Part shown: piece after piece, positions 54,021-62,489 of the stretch
How positions within the stretch are numbered: position 1 is the first letter of the stretch
How the letters are laid out: each line of letters starts with the position of its first letter
DNA from: Chitinophaga eiseniae
Lineage (GTDB): Bacteria > Bacteroidota > Bacteroidia > Chitinophagales > Chitinophagaceae
Length of the DNA stretch: 64,000 nt
Assembly (NCBI RefSeq): GCF_900167135.1
Contig: NZ_FUWZ01000007.1
Span: 186,001 to 250,000 of the forward strand
Direction of reading: 5' to 3'
Position numbers and translations under genes: made by a program
Notes under the pieces: model-generated
Databases searched by the model: none
Seen by the model: only the letters and a program-made list of their open reading frames with translations
Told to the model about the DNA's origin: nothing

Positions 54021-55601
54021 ATGGCCGAAGGCTTAACCCGTCAACAGCTGTACGACAGAATCCGTGCATCCTCCAAAGAGGAATTTATACTGGAAGAAAT
54101 GACCCGTCTGGGTTTCTGGGCAAGAAACACGTCCCAGCCATCCTTACCGGAAACACTGATACGCAGGGAAGGAGAACTGCGCCGCGAGTTGAATGAACTG
54201 CTGGCCGAAAAACAAAAATACCGCAACAAGGAAAAGATGCTGGCAGACATGCGCAAAGAACGCATGGCCAAAGCTAAACTGAAACGCGCGGAAACAAAGA
54301 AACGCAACGAAGAGAAAAGAATAGCCCGCGCCGCTGCCTGGGCAGAAAAAAAGAAGGTCGATATCACCTACCTCGGTGAAGATGTGTCTGCCGGACTGAA
54401 TAAAATAACGCCAGATGAAGCACAACTGGCGAAATTCGGTCTGCCGGTGTTCAAAGACGCTACTGCATTGGCGGCCGCCATGGGCATTAGCCTTGGCAAA
54501 CTGCGCTTTCTGGCCTTTAACCGCCAGGTGGCCAATACCTCCCACTACCAGCGCTTTGAAATCCCGAAGAAATCAGGAGGCACCCGTGTCATTTCCGCGC
54601 CCATGCCGCAACTGAAAGCAGCACAACACTGGATACTGGAAAACATCCTCTATAAAATCAATAACAGCGCAGCTGCCCATGGCTTTGTGCCGGGCAGGTC
54701 TATCGTCACCAACGCCGTGCCGCACGTAGGACAGGACATCGTGATCAACATAGACCTGCGCGACTTTTTCCCTTCTGTTCCCTACAAAAGAGTAAAAGGC
54801 CTTTTCTGTAAACTGGGGTACGCTGAACAGGTAGCCACCATCCTCGGCCTCCTCTGTACAGAACCGGAAGTAGATGAGATCCTGCTGGATAACCGCAAAT
54901 ACTATGTGGCCAAAACAGAAAGGCATCTGCCGCAGGGAGCGCCCACCAGCCCGGCACTCACCAACCTGATCTGTTTTAAACTGGACCGCCGCTTTGAAGG
55001 ACTGGCGGCTAAATACGGTTACGCCTATACGCGATATGCGGACGACATGACTTTCTCTGCCAAAGGCGACGCTGCCGATAAAGCAGGACAGGTGCTGTGG
55101 GCCGTTAAACAGGTGGTGAAAGAAGAAGGGTTCACCATCCACCCGGATAAACTGAAGGTGATGCGCCGCGGCGATAAACGGGAAGTAACCGGCATTGTAG
55201 TGAACGAAAAAATCAGCCTTGACCGCGACACGCTGCGTAAGTTCCGCGCGCTCCTGCACCAGATCTCGAAAACCGGTCTGGCTGGCAAGCGCTGGGGCAA
55301 AGGCAAGAACATTATCAGCAGTATGGAAGGTTTCGCTAACTACGTCTATATGGTAAAACCGGAGCAAGGCGCCAAACTGAAAGAAACCCTGGCAACACTG
55401 TTGCAACGGGAGGATATCAAAACGGAAGCGCGCAACCTTTGGACAACCGGCACTACAGACGCCGCAACCGCTGCCATGCCTGCTGACGCGCCGTCTGCAC
55501 CGCAACCGTCTGTACCGCAACATCCGGAAGGTATTCCCGTGGCCAAAGACGCGCCGACGGCTACCAACAAACCGGACAAGCCCTGGTGGGATGTTTTATA
55601 A
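54021..55601 (+). CDS. Retron reverse transcriptase with charged N-terminal extension
   Basis: A 526-residue protein. The polymerase domain (about 170-440) has all expected motifs: NIDLRDFFPS (Asp245), LPQGAPTSP (303-311), YADD (339-342). Two retron-specific marks are present: NAVPH (231-235) fits NAxxH and EVTG (388-391) carries VTG, which recognises the cognate msr. It is longer than the usual 300-350 residues because of an N-terminal extension with a Lys/Arg/Glu-rich coiled coil (about 45-112) and a Pro/Ala-rich tail ending PWWDVL. It synthesises msDNA from the RNA encoded just upstream. Group II intron or DGR enzymes are excluded by the motifs and the a1/a2 RNA. Confidence 0.95.
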   Translation: MAEGLTRQQLYDRIRASSKEEFILEEMTRLGFWARNTSQPSLPETLIRREGELRRELNELLAEKQKYRNKEKMLADMRKERMAKAKLKRAETKKRNEEKRIARAAAWAEKKKVDITYLGEDVSAGLNKITPDEAQLAKFGLPVFKDATALAAAMGISLGKLRFLAFNRQVANTSHYQRFEIPKKSGGTRVISAPMPQLKAAQHWILENILYKINNSAAAHGFVPGRSIVTNAVPHVGQDIVINIDLRDFFPSVPYKRVKGLFCKLGYAEQVATILGLLCTEPEVDEILLDNRKYYVAKTERHLPQGAPTSPALTNLICFKLDRRFEGLAAKYGYAYTRYADDMTFSAKGDAADKAGQVLWAVKQVVKEEGFTIHPDKLKVMRRGDKREVTGIVVNEKISLDRDTLRKFRALLHQISKTGLAGKRWGKGKNIISSMEGFANYVYMVKPEQGAKLKETLATLLQREDIKTEARNLWTTGTTDAATAAMPADAPSAPQPSVPQHPEGIPVAKDAPTATNKPDKPWWDVL

Positions 55602-55614
55602 GCTACTACCCATT

Positions 55615-55670
55615 ACCCATAAAAGAGAAGACCTGAGCTGTATCAAGCTCAGGTCTTCTCTTTTATGGGT
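55615..55670. terminator. 25-bp perfect inverted repeat, bidirectional terminator
   Basis: ACCCATAAAAGAGAAGACCT... (55615-55639) pairs without mismatch with 55646-55670 across a 6-base loop. A- and T-runs flank the core, so it ends both the retron and the convergent TonB receptor transcript. The stem is unusually long for a terminator. Confidence 0.88.
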
Positions 55671-55683
55671 GGTGTATAACAGA

Positions 55684-58554
55684 TCAGAGATTGTATCCCA
55701 GTGAAATATACCATTGCGAACCAATGGTGGGGTTGCCCCAGGATTGTACGTAAGATTTGTTCAGAATATTCACGCCTCCCAGTTTAACCGTGGTCCTGGC
55801 TTTGGGGAAGAACTTGCTGACCATGGCATCCAGTGTGCCGAAGGCAGGGATCTCGCTCAGCGCCAGCGCATTCACATTGGGACCTACAAAAGAAGATTGC
55901 CAGATGTAGGACTGCTGCCATTTCCATATAACATTGGCGGCTATATTGGAATTAGCGATGTTGCGGTTGCCAAGGTTGAGGCTGTATCTTACTTTAGGTG
56001 TGTTGAACATGGCCAGGAAACTGCCCAGTTCTTTCTCGTTGCTCAGTTCATTGTAAGAGATATTACCACCGGCGGTGAAGTTCAGCGGCAGGCTGTAATC
56101 CACTCCCAGCGCCCAACCCCATGATTTAACCGTTTCTTCCGCACTTACCGGTACAGAGAATATCTGTTGCGGAGTAGTGCCGCTGGCGGGTTTAACGAGC
56201 ACCTGGCTGCCATTCATATTTTTAAAATCATTTTTATAGATGTAGGCGTCTACCAGCAGTCGTTTTGCGATCAGTGCTTTATAACCGAGTTCATAAGCCT
56301 GTATGCGTTCCGGTTTAAATTCGCGGAAAGTATATTGTTTGGGAGCGCCCGCCAGTACGGATTGCAGGGTAAATACCGGACCAGTGGTGAGGCCATAGCG
56401 TTCACGCAGGAACGGCAGACCGCCGATCAGGTGCGCCTGTGGCGTGGTCAGATCGATGTACTGGTCCTGGTTGTTGGGAATACGGAAGCCGGTCTGATAA
56501 GACACGCGCAGGTTGTGCGTTTGCAGGAAGGTATATACTGCAGACAAGCGCGGACTGAACTGGCCTTTGAAGTTCATGTTTTTATCATAGCGCAGTGACC
56601 CGGTAAGTTTCAGGTGATCGTCTATCAGTTTTTTCATGATCTGTAGATAACCCCCGTATTCGTTGATACGGAACTCTTTGCCGTTGTCGTCCACAGCGAA
56701 CAGTGTTTTTTCGGAGTTGAGCGTGTACCGGCGATAGTTACCACCTACCAGTATTTCAGCGAACTTGATGAGGTTATGGAAGTTGTACATAAACTCCAGC
56801 TGATAGAGATTGGTTTTATCTGTGAATTTAGCGCCTACGCCTTTGGCGTCGCCGGGGATAGGTTTCTCGCGCACTTTTGCTGCGGCGTTGTTGAAGTCGG
56901 CGGTGCCGGGCATGAACCGTCCGGAGTCGGCTTTGGCGCGTGCGTTCTGGAAAAACAGCGGCATGCGGGAGGAAACCGCGTTCTGGGCGGCAGCATAAGC
57001 GGCGGCGTCGTTGGCGCCTCCCTGGAGTGCTGCGCCGTAGGCCTGCGCAAAGGTGCCTAATGCCTGGGTGGCGTAGGTGCCGAAGTACTGCGCATACCAT
57101 TGGGTGCTGGGTTTCCAGGCTTCGTTGATACCGGCGGCAAGGGTACCGCTGGCATAGCTGTCACCGGACCTTTCCTGTGTGGTGTAGGCCCTTACATAGA
57201 AGTCGGGGTGACGCAGTTCCACTTTATACTGGCCCATGTTGAAGTCTTTCAGGGAGTAACGGTCTGCGCCGGTATAAACGGTGGTGCCGGAGCCGTAGCT
57301 GCCCTGAATCAGGGCTTCGAGGTTTTCTGTGATTTTATAATGCAGGGCGCCGTTCAGTTTCAGGTTTTTGGTGCCGTAGTCTACCACGTCCGCTTCGTTG
57401 TAGCCGGTGCGGGTGATGGTGGCCTTGTTGGGGGCCGGCATGGCGGCGTTGAAGATCTGATCGGGGGTAACTCTGCCGCCAAACAAAGCGGAGATGCCTG
57501 CCAGTTGCTGGGTCAGCTGACCGCCTGTTTTGAAGGAGTTGTACATGTTAACGGAGTTTTCATCACCATAGATGTTGACGCCGTTATAGCCTTCGTTGTT
57601 GGCGCGGGTGCCGTCCTGCAGCGTATGGCCGTTGGCGAGGCTCTGGTCGCGGTAGTCGTGCGCCTGCCAGTCGTCGGCCTTGATGTAGCCTAAGTTCAGT
57701 TTAAATGCCCACTTGTTGTTGAAGGCATGGGCGTAGCGTACGGACACGTCGTAGAAGCCGGTCGTAGCGGAGGTGCGGCCGCCATCGTTGAGGATGCCGG
57801 TTTTCACCTGTGCGCTGAGGCCCTGGTACTGGAAGGGGTTTTTGCTGGTCATCAGCACGATGCCGTTGAGCGCATTGGGGCCGTATAGGGCGGAGGCGGC
57901 GCCGGGGATCAGTTCCACGTTGTCGAGGTCCAGTTCGGGGATGCCCACCATATTACCTACGGAGAAATTGAGGCCGGGGGCCTGGTTGTCCATACCGTCG
58001 TTCAGCTGCAGCACGCGGGTGTTACCGTTGCTGTTGAAACCGCGGGTGTTGACGGACTTGAAGGTAAGGCTCTGGGTGCTCATTTCCACGCCTTTCAGGT
58101 TGGCGAGGGCGTCGTAAAAGGAGGCGGCCGGAGATGCTTTCAGGGCGCGGCTGTCCAGCTTTTCGATGGACACCGGCGATTGCAGGATGCTTTCCTGCAC
58201 GCGGCTGGCGGCTACCACCACCTCTTGCCCAAGTATTTCGGTCGTGCTGAGGGTAATGGTCACTTTTTCATTGGCGTTGTTCACGACCTGTTCTGTGGTT
58301 TGATAACCTACATAGGTGAAAACAAGGGTCAACGGAAGTGCATGGTTCGTTTTGAGCTGGAAGTTACCGCCGTTGCCCGTGATGGTGCCGGCTGTGGCGC
58401 CTTTCACGGAAACAGTAACTCCCTGCATACCGTTTCCGGAAGTTTTGTCTGTTACAGTACCGGTGATAGTTGCAGGCGTTTGCGCTGTGAGTACCAGGGA
58501 AAAGGACATCAATAGCAACAGGGAGCCCAAACATACTTTTAGAATGCTTTTCAT
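55684..58554 (-). CDS. TonB-dependent outer membrane receptor with carboxypeptidase-like domain
   Basis: A 956-residue receptor: signal peptide about 1-24, carboxypeptidase regulatory domain about 28-110 (ATITGTVTDKTSGNGMQGVTV), plug domain about 115-235 with VELIPGAASALYGPNALNGIVL, and a beta-barrel ending WYISLGYNL. The plug differs from SusC-type (PGAASALYGPNALNG), and no SusD partner is adjacent, so it may take up a metal chelate or another small ligand. It stands alone, converging with the retron across the 25-bp repeat. Confidence 0.92.
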   Translation of the reverse strand: MKSILKVCLGSLLLLMSFSLVLTAQTPATITGTVTDKTSGNGMQGVTVSVKGATAGTITGNGGNFQLKTNHALPLTLVFTYVGYQTTEQVVNNANEKVTITLSTTEILGQEVVVAASRVQESILQSPVSIEKLDSRALKASPAASFYDALANLKGVEMSTQSLTFKSVNTRGFNSNGNTRVLQLNDGMDNQAPGLNFSVGNMVGIPELDLDNVELIPGAASALYGPNALNGIVLMTSKNPFQYQGLSAQVKTGILNDGGRTSATTGFYDVSVRYAHAFNNKWAFKLNLGYIKADDWQAHDYRDQSLANGHTLQDGTRANNEGYNGVNIYGDENSVNMYNSFKTGGQLTQQLAGISALFGGRVTPDQIFNAAMPAPNKATITRTGYNEADVVDYGTKNLKLNGALHYKITENLEALIQGSYGSGTTVYTGADRYSLKDFNMGQYKVELRHPDFYVRAYTTQERSGDSYASGTLAAGINEAWKPSTQWYAQYFGTYATQALGTFAQAYGAALQGGANDAAAYAAAQNAVSSRMPLFFQNARAKADSGRFMPGTADFNNAAAKVREKPIPGDAKGVGAKFTDKTNLYQLEFMYNFHNLIKFAEILVGGNYRRYTLNSEKTLFAVDDNGKEFRINEYGGYLQIMKKLIDDHLKLTGSLRYDKNMNFKGQFSPRLSAVYTFLQTHNLRVSYQTGFRIPNNQDQYIDLTTPQAHLIGGLPFLRERYGLTTGPVFTLQSVLAGAPKQYTFREFKPERIQAYELGYKALIAKRLLVDAYIYKNDFKNMNGSQVLVKPASGTTPQQIFSVPVSAEETVKSWGWALGVDYSLPLNFTAGGNISYNELSNEKELGSFLAMFNTPKVRYSLNLGNRNIANSNIAANVIWKWQQSYIWQSSFVGPNVNALALSEIPAFGTLDAMVSKFFPKARTTVKLGGVNILNKSYVQSWGNPTIGSQWYISLGYNL

Positions 58555-58650
58555 ACGCAGTGGACGTTTTTGATTTAGACTCGGTTTATCTAAATATAAG
58601 TAAAAAACAAATACAACTGCGAAACTGAAAATATTTCCTGCCGGTGCTGG

Positions 58651-59664
58651 TTATTGCCAGTCCTGCAGGATCTTACCGATCTTCTCAAACTCAATCAGGA
58701 AGCCGTCATGGCCATAGGAGGAGTCGATCTCGTGATAACGGGTATTGGGCAGATAGGTAGCCAGCAGGCGTTGTTCTTCCGGGGGGCAGAGCAGGTCGCT
58801 GCTGATACCGATCAGTAATACCGGTTGCTGTATGTGGGAGAGGGAGGTGGCGATGTCTTCATGGCGGCCCCGGGCAATGTTATGGCTGTCCATGGCTTTG
58901 GTGAGCAGCCAGTAGGATTGGGCGTTGAAGCGTTTTACCAGTTTTTCGCCCTGGTATTCGATGTAGGAGGAAGCGCGGAAGTGGTCCGTCTTTTCCTTGT
59001 CGGGATCAGACTGGGTGCGCATAAAAGTCTGGTAGTTGCGGTAGGTGACCATGCCGATGGCCCTGGCGGCCTTAAGGCCAAGGGCGCCTGCATGGGGAGC
59101 AGGGTCCTGCCAGCTGGTATCCGCTTCGATGGCCAGGCGTTGCGCGGTATGGATGGCGATGCCCCAGGCGCTTTCGGCGGCGCCGGTGCAGAGCAGGAAC
59201 AGGCGTTTGATGCGCTCCGGTTCTGTCAATGCCCATTCCAGTACCTGGTAGCCGCCCATGGAGCCTCCTACGAGCAGGCTTATCTGTTGTATCTGCAGGT
59301 GCCCGCGTAGCAGGCAGTGTGCTTTTACCATATCACGGATGGTGATCGCGGGGAAGGAGGTATACCAGGGCTGCCCGGTAGCGGGATTGACCGTATGAGG
59401 GCCGGAGCTGCCGTAGCAGGAGCCGATGATATTGGCGCATACGATAAAGTGCCGGGTCGGGTCAATCACCCGCCCATGGCCGATAAGGCCGCTCCACCAG
59501 TCAGCCGCGTCGCTGTTGGCGGTCAGCGCATGACACACCCACACCACGTTGCTGCCGTCAGCATTCATGGTCCCGTATGTATGATAGGCGATCTGTAATT
59601 CAGGTAATACCTGGCCGGACTCCAGCCGGAATGGTGCTTTGCTGTGAAAAACCTGTGCAGACAA
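58651..59664 (-). CDS. metX: Homoserine O-acetyltransferase
   Basis: A 337-residue alpha/beta-hydrolase-fold acyltransferase. The nucleophile is Ser135 in GGSMGG, and the C-terminal Asp and His lie in the SSDLLCPPEEQ and SYGHDGFL regions. It makes O-acetylhomoserine (or O-succinylhomoserine in some homologues) for methionine synthesis, feeding the sulfhydrylase encoded divergently at 60263-61456. The best start is TTG at 59664-59662: no ATG or GTG is in frame before the upstream stop, and a promoter (TTG-N19-TAGATTTG) ends only about 17 bases before it. Confidence 0.92.
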   Translation of the reverse strand: MSAQVFHSKAPFRLESGQVLPELQIAYHTYGTMNADGSNVVWVCHALTANSDAADWWSGLIGHGRVIDPTRHFIVCANIIGSCYGSSGPHTVNPATGQPWYTSFPAITIRDMVKAHCLLRGHLQIQQISLLVGGSMGGYQVLEWALTEPERIKRLFLLCTGAAESAWGIAIHTAQRLAIEADTSWQDPAPHAGALGLKAARAIGMVTYRNYQTFMRTQSDPDKEKTDHFRASSYIEYQGEKLVKRFNAQSYWLLTKAMDSHNIARGRHEDIATSLSHIQQPVLLIGISSDLLCPPEEQRLLATYLPNTRYHEIDSSYGHDGFLIEFEKIGKILQDWQ

Positions 59665-59680
59665 TAATCCAAAATTTTTG

Positions 59681-59710
59681 CAAATCTACAATACCAATTA
59701 CGAATTACAA
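59681..59710 (-). promoter_or_regulatory. metX promoter, Bacteroidota consensus
   Basis: On the minus strand TTG at 59710-59708, a 19-base spacer and TAGATTTG at 59688-59681, an exact TAnnTTTG match. The start point would be near 59675, leaving a leader of about 10 bases before the TTG codon. The -33 element lies inside the left arm of the repeat at 59695-59791. Confidence 0.65.
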
Positions 59711-59791
59711 ATAACGAATTACGAATTGAAGGCCAGCACGTAGCAATGGCCTCCTTTAGCATCTGCCATCGTAATTCGTATTTCGTAATTG
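59695..59791. repeat. Inverted repeat of AATTACG-type units between metX and osmC
   Basis: Tandem AATTACG-like units on the left (59695-59727) face matching complement units on the right (59771-59791). The centre has a small stem, AGGCC/GGCCT (59730-59734 and 59748-59752). Overall layout resembles 51860-51942. Could be a small dispersed element. Confidence 0.55.
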
Positions 59792-59798
59792 AATTATT

Positions 59799-59806
59799 TA
59801 TCTTTG
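59799..59806 (+). promoter_or_regulatory. -7 box of the osmC-metZ unit
   Basis: TATCTTTG fits TAnnTTTG, 21 bases before the osmC ATG. No TTG at the usual -33 position. Confidence 0.5.
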
Positions 59807-59827
59807 TTGCAAGAAATCCACCTTATC

Positions 59828-60247
59828 ATGAAAATAGCATTACAAAGAGTAGACGACGGATTCAACATGGAAGCCGTAGATGAAGGCGGCCACAAAGTGT
59901 TGATGGATTCATCCCTGGAAAACGGGGGGAAGAACAACGGAGTAAGACCTATGCAGATGGTCATCATGGGCCTCGGCGGTTGCTCTGCCATTGATGTGCT
60001 GATGATCCTGAAAAAACAACGCCAGGAAGTGAAGGATTTCCGCATAGAAATCGAAGCGGAAAGAGAACAGGGCAAAGAACCGTCTTTATGGGAAACCGCC
60101 CACATCGTATTTCATTTTACCGGCAATATCGACGCGGACAAAGCTGCCCGCGCGGTGGAACTGTCGATGAATAAATATTGCTCCGTAGCGGAAACGTTGC
60201 GCCAGGCGAAAACTAAACTGACCTGGGAAGTGAAACTGAACGCCTAA
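59828..60247 (+). CDS. OsmC family peroxidase-like protein
   Basis: A 139-residue protein starting at ATG 59828; a longer frame from 59789 would start upstream of the -7 box and is rejected. Both redox cysteines of OsmC/Ohr proteins are present, in GLGGCSAIDVL and NKYCSVAETL. Members reduce organic hydroperoxides. The position between metX and metZ, 15 bases before metZ, is frequent in Bacteroidota and may link it to sulfur metabolism (inference). Confidence 0.9.
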   Translation: MKIALQRVDDGFNMEAVDEGGHKVLMDSSLENGGKNNGVRPMQMVIMGLGGCSAIDVLMILKKQRQEVKDFRIEIEAEREQGKEPSLWETAHIVFHFTGNIDADKAARAVELSMNKYCSVAETLRQAKTKLTWEVKLNA

Positions 60248-60262
60248 CACGGAGAAACCACC

Positions 60263-61456
60263 ATGTCCATGAGCAATAACAAACAATACCAGCCGGAAAC
60301 CAATGCGGTCAGGATTCAGACAGCACGGACCAACGAAATGGAACACTCCACACCGATGTTCCTGACCTCTAGCTTCTGCTTTGACAATGCGGAGGAAATG
60401 AGGGCCACCTTTGCGGATGAAACGGATTTTAACATCTACAGCCGCTTTAGCAATCCTAACGTGGATGAGTTTGTACAGAAGATGTGCGCCCTCGAAGGCG
60501 CGGAAGCCGGTTACGCTACCGCTTCCGGCATGAGCGCCATTTTTGCCAGCTTCATGGCCCTGCTGAAAGCGGGCGACCATGTGCTGAGCGCCCGCTCTAT
60601 CTTTGGCTCCACCCATACCGTTATTACCAGGTTCCTGCCCAAATGGGGGATAGAATGGTCTTATTTTGACCTGAACGATCCTGCCGGCATCGAAGCGATG
60701 ATCAAACCCAACACCAAAATGATCTTCGTGGAAACGCCTTCCAATCCCGGGCTGGAAATCATCGATATTGCCTACCTCGCCGGTATCGCCAATAAGCACA
60801 ATGTCATCCTCAACGTTGACAACTGCTTCGCCACGCCGGTGCTGCAACGGCCCATCGAAGCCGGCGCGCACATCGTTACCCATTCCGCCACCAAATGGAT
60901 CGACGGACAGGGACGGGTGCTGGGAGGCGCTGTCCTGGGCAAAAAAGAACTGATCAAAGAAGTACATACTTTCTGCCGCAGCACCGGCCCGGCCATGTCG
61001 CCGTTCAACGCCTGGGTGCTGAGCAAAAGCCTGGAAACATTGCACGTGCGCATGGAACGCCATACCGCCAGCGCGCTGAAACTGGCGCAGGCCCTGGAAG
61101 GCAATCCGCACCTGAGCAGTGTGAAATACCCTTTCCTCGCCAGCCACCCGCAGCACGACATCGCCCGTAAACAAATGAGCGGTGGCGGCGGTATCGTATG
61201 CTTTGAACTGAAAGGAGGCCTCCAAAGCGGCGTACGTTTCCTCGACGCGCTGGAACTATTATCTCTCACGGCTAACCTGGGCGACAGCCGCAGCATTGCA
61301 TCGCACCCGGCCAGCACCACCCACGCCAAACTGAGCGATGAAGAAAGGGCCAGCGTAGGCATCACGCCGGGCCTGATCCGCATCTCCGTGGGCCTGGAAA
61401 ATGCCGGCGATCTCCTCGCGGATATCGAACAGGCACTGGCAAAAAGCGCATTGTAG
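60263..61456 (+). CDS. metZ: O-acyl-homoserine sulfhydrylase (PLP enzyme)
   Basis: A 397-residue cystathionine gamma-synthase-family enzyme. The PLP Lys is Lys211 (HSATKWIDGQGR); YSRFSNP (59-65) is the phosphate-binding Tyr/Arg region from the neighbouring subunit, and SGMSAIFA holds the cofactor. The pattern fits O-succinyl/O-acetylhomoserine sulfhydrylase, which makes homocysteine directly with sulfide, using the product of MetX. Co-transcribed with osmC and closed by a strong terminator. Cystathionine gamma-synthase or lyase are the alternatives. Confidence 0.9.
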   Translation: MSMSNNKQYQPETNAVRIQTARTNEMEHSTPMFLTSSFCFDNAEEMRATFADETDFNIYSRFSNPNVDEFVQKMCALEGAEAGYATASGMSAIFASFMALLKAGDHVLSARSIFGSTHTVITRFLPKWGIEWSYFDLNDPAGIEAMIKPNTKMIFVETPSNPGLEIIDIAYLAGIANKHNVILNVDNCFATPVLQRPIEAGAHIVTHSATKWIDGQGRVLGGAVLGKKELIKEVHTFCRSTGPAMSPFNAWVLSKSLETLHVRMERHTASALKLAQALEGNPHLSSVKYPFLASHPQHDIARKQMSGGGGIVCFELKGGLQSGVRFLDALELLSLTANLGDSRSIASHPASTTHAKLSDEERASVGITPGLIRISVGLENAGDLLADIEQALAKSAL

Positions 61457-61470
61457 TGATCTAAGTCAAT

Positions 61471-61512
61471 AAAAAACAATGCCCGGGGCTTCAGCTCCGG
61501 GCATTGTTTTTT
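61471..61512. terminator. Bidirectional terminator between metZ and doxX
   Basis: A 16-bp perfect stem (AAAAAACAATGCCCGG and its complement), extended by three pairs to a four-base loop, with A- and T-runs on the two sides. Serves the convergent metZ and DoxX genes. Confidence 0.92.
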
Positions 61513-61527
61513 ACAGGTGGTACTGCC

Positions 61528-61932
61528 TCAGGAACGTTTCTTTAACACGCCCAGCGCAAAAGCCGCGGCGGCGGCGGAAAATACGGAGAAGTCCAGCGGC
61601 GCTTTGATGCTTTTGGCGGTAGCCATGGCCAGCGCAAACAACAGCAATAAAATACCACTGCCCTGCGCCACCAGCCGGGTCCGGATATTGAACAACAGTA
61701 AAATACCGAAGATAAGTTCCAGTGCCGTAGCCACTGCCGCCGCTACAGATACCAGTGGCGCCGATAGCCAGGGCGTTAACGTGGCGGTGTACTCCACAAA
61801 CTTGTCCCAGTTGCCCCACGCGGAATGTGCAGGACCCCATATGCCAAACCGGTCGGCCACGGCCGATAAAAAACCTGCACTAAGGGCTATACGTAGTAAC
61901 CATTCCGTTATTTTCTCTTCTTTGAATTTCAT
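61528..61932 (-). CDS. DoxX family membrane protein
   Basis: A 134-residue protein with four hydrophobic helices and the DoxX-like pattern LSAGFLSAVADRFGIWG near the N-terminus and ALELIFGILLLFNIRTRLVAQGSG in the third helix. The start is taken as ATG 61932: an upstream ATG at 61962 would overlap the predicted -7 box (61960-61967). DoxX proteins are linked to quinone and redox stress functions, but the role here is unknown. Confidence 0.8.
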   Translation of the reverse strand: MKFKEEKITEWLLRIALSAGFLSAVADRFGIWGPAHSAWGNWDKFVEYTATLTPWLSAPLVSVAAAVATALELIFGILLLFNIRTRLVAQGSGILLLLFALAMATAKSIKAPLDFSVFSAAAAAFALGVLKKRS

Positions 61933-61959
61933 GGCCAGATAAATGAGTGTTAGTGGAAA

Positions 61960-61967
61960 CAAAGGTA
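61960..61967 (-). promoter_or_regulatory. -7 box of the doxX gene
   Basis: TACCTTTG on the minus strand matches TAnnTTTG and lies 28 bases before ATG 61932, giving a short leader. It argues against the start at 61962. Confidence 0.5.
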
Positions 61968-62054
61968 TCTGTCACAACATCATTTCTTCTTAAGACAGTT
62001 TAAGAAATAGAAGGCATGTGTTTTCCATTTAATATATTTTGTTATATTAGAATT

Positions 62055-62411
62055 ATGAAATCCTTTTCCCATTTTCTGCTGATCCTTGTCCTGGCATACC
62101 TGGCCGGTACTGTGCTTCCCTGGTGGAGCGTAGCCCTGGTGGCTTTCGTTGTTACATTGGTATTGCCGCTGACGTCCGGTAAATCTTTCTTCAGCGCCTT
62201 TCTTTCCGTTTTTATATTATGGCTCGTACTGGCTTTTTATATGGATGTTCGTAACGATCACCTGTTGGCCAACCGTATGAGCGAAATGATCCTCAAAGTA
62301 CGCAGCGCGCCGTTGCTGGGAGTGATCAGCGCCCTCATCGGCGGACTGGTGGCTGGTTTTGCAGCCAGCAGCGCGGCCTTTGTCCGCGCACCGAAAAAGA
62401 TCGTGTCCTAG
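62055..62411 (+). CDS. Small four-helix membrane protein, function unknown
   Basis: A 118-residue product with about four hydrophobic helices, starting at ATG 62055 (residue 14 of a longer frame from 62016). The last helix is followed by a basic tail (FVRAPKKIVS). No family recognised with certainty. It is divergent from the DoxX gene and about 80 bases before the DUF5686 gene. Confidence 0.65.
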   Translation: MKSFSHFLLILVLAYLAGTVLPWWSVALVAFVVTLVLPLTSGKSFFSAFLSVFILWLVLAFYMDVRNDHLLANRMSEMILKVRSAPLLGVISALIGGLVAGFAASSAAFVRAPKKIVS

Positions 62412-62489
62412 GTTATCATGTGCTGTTAAATTTGTGGTAAAACGGTAAGTACTTTCTTTGCGTACATACCTGGTAGTTATTTTTGAACT

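Noticed and set aside
54021..55601. Group II intron or diversity-generating retroelement enzyme
   Set aside because: No maturase or HNH domain, no intron RNA structure and no template/variable repeat pair was seen; NAxxH, VTG and the a1/a2 RNA specify a retron.
61517..61942. Plus-strand 141-codon frame overlapping the doxX gene
   Set aside because: The minus-strand product has four membrane helices and DoxX motifs, a -7 box and a shared terminator; the plus-strand frame has none of these.
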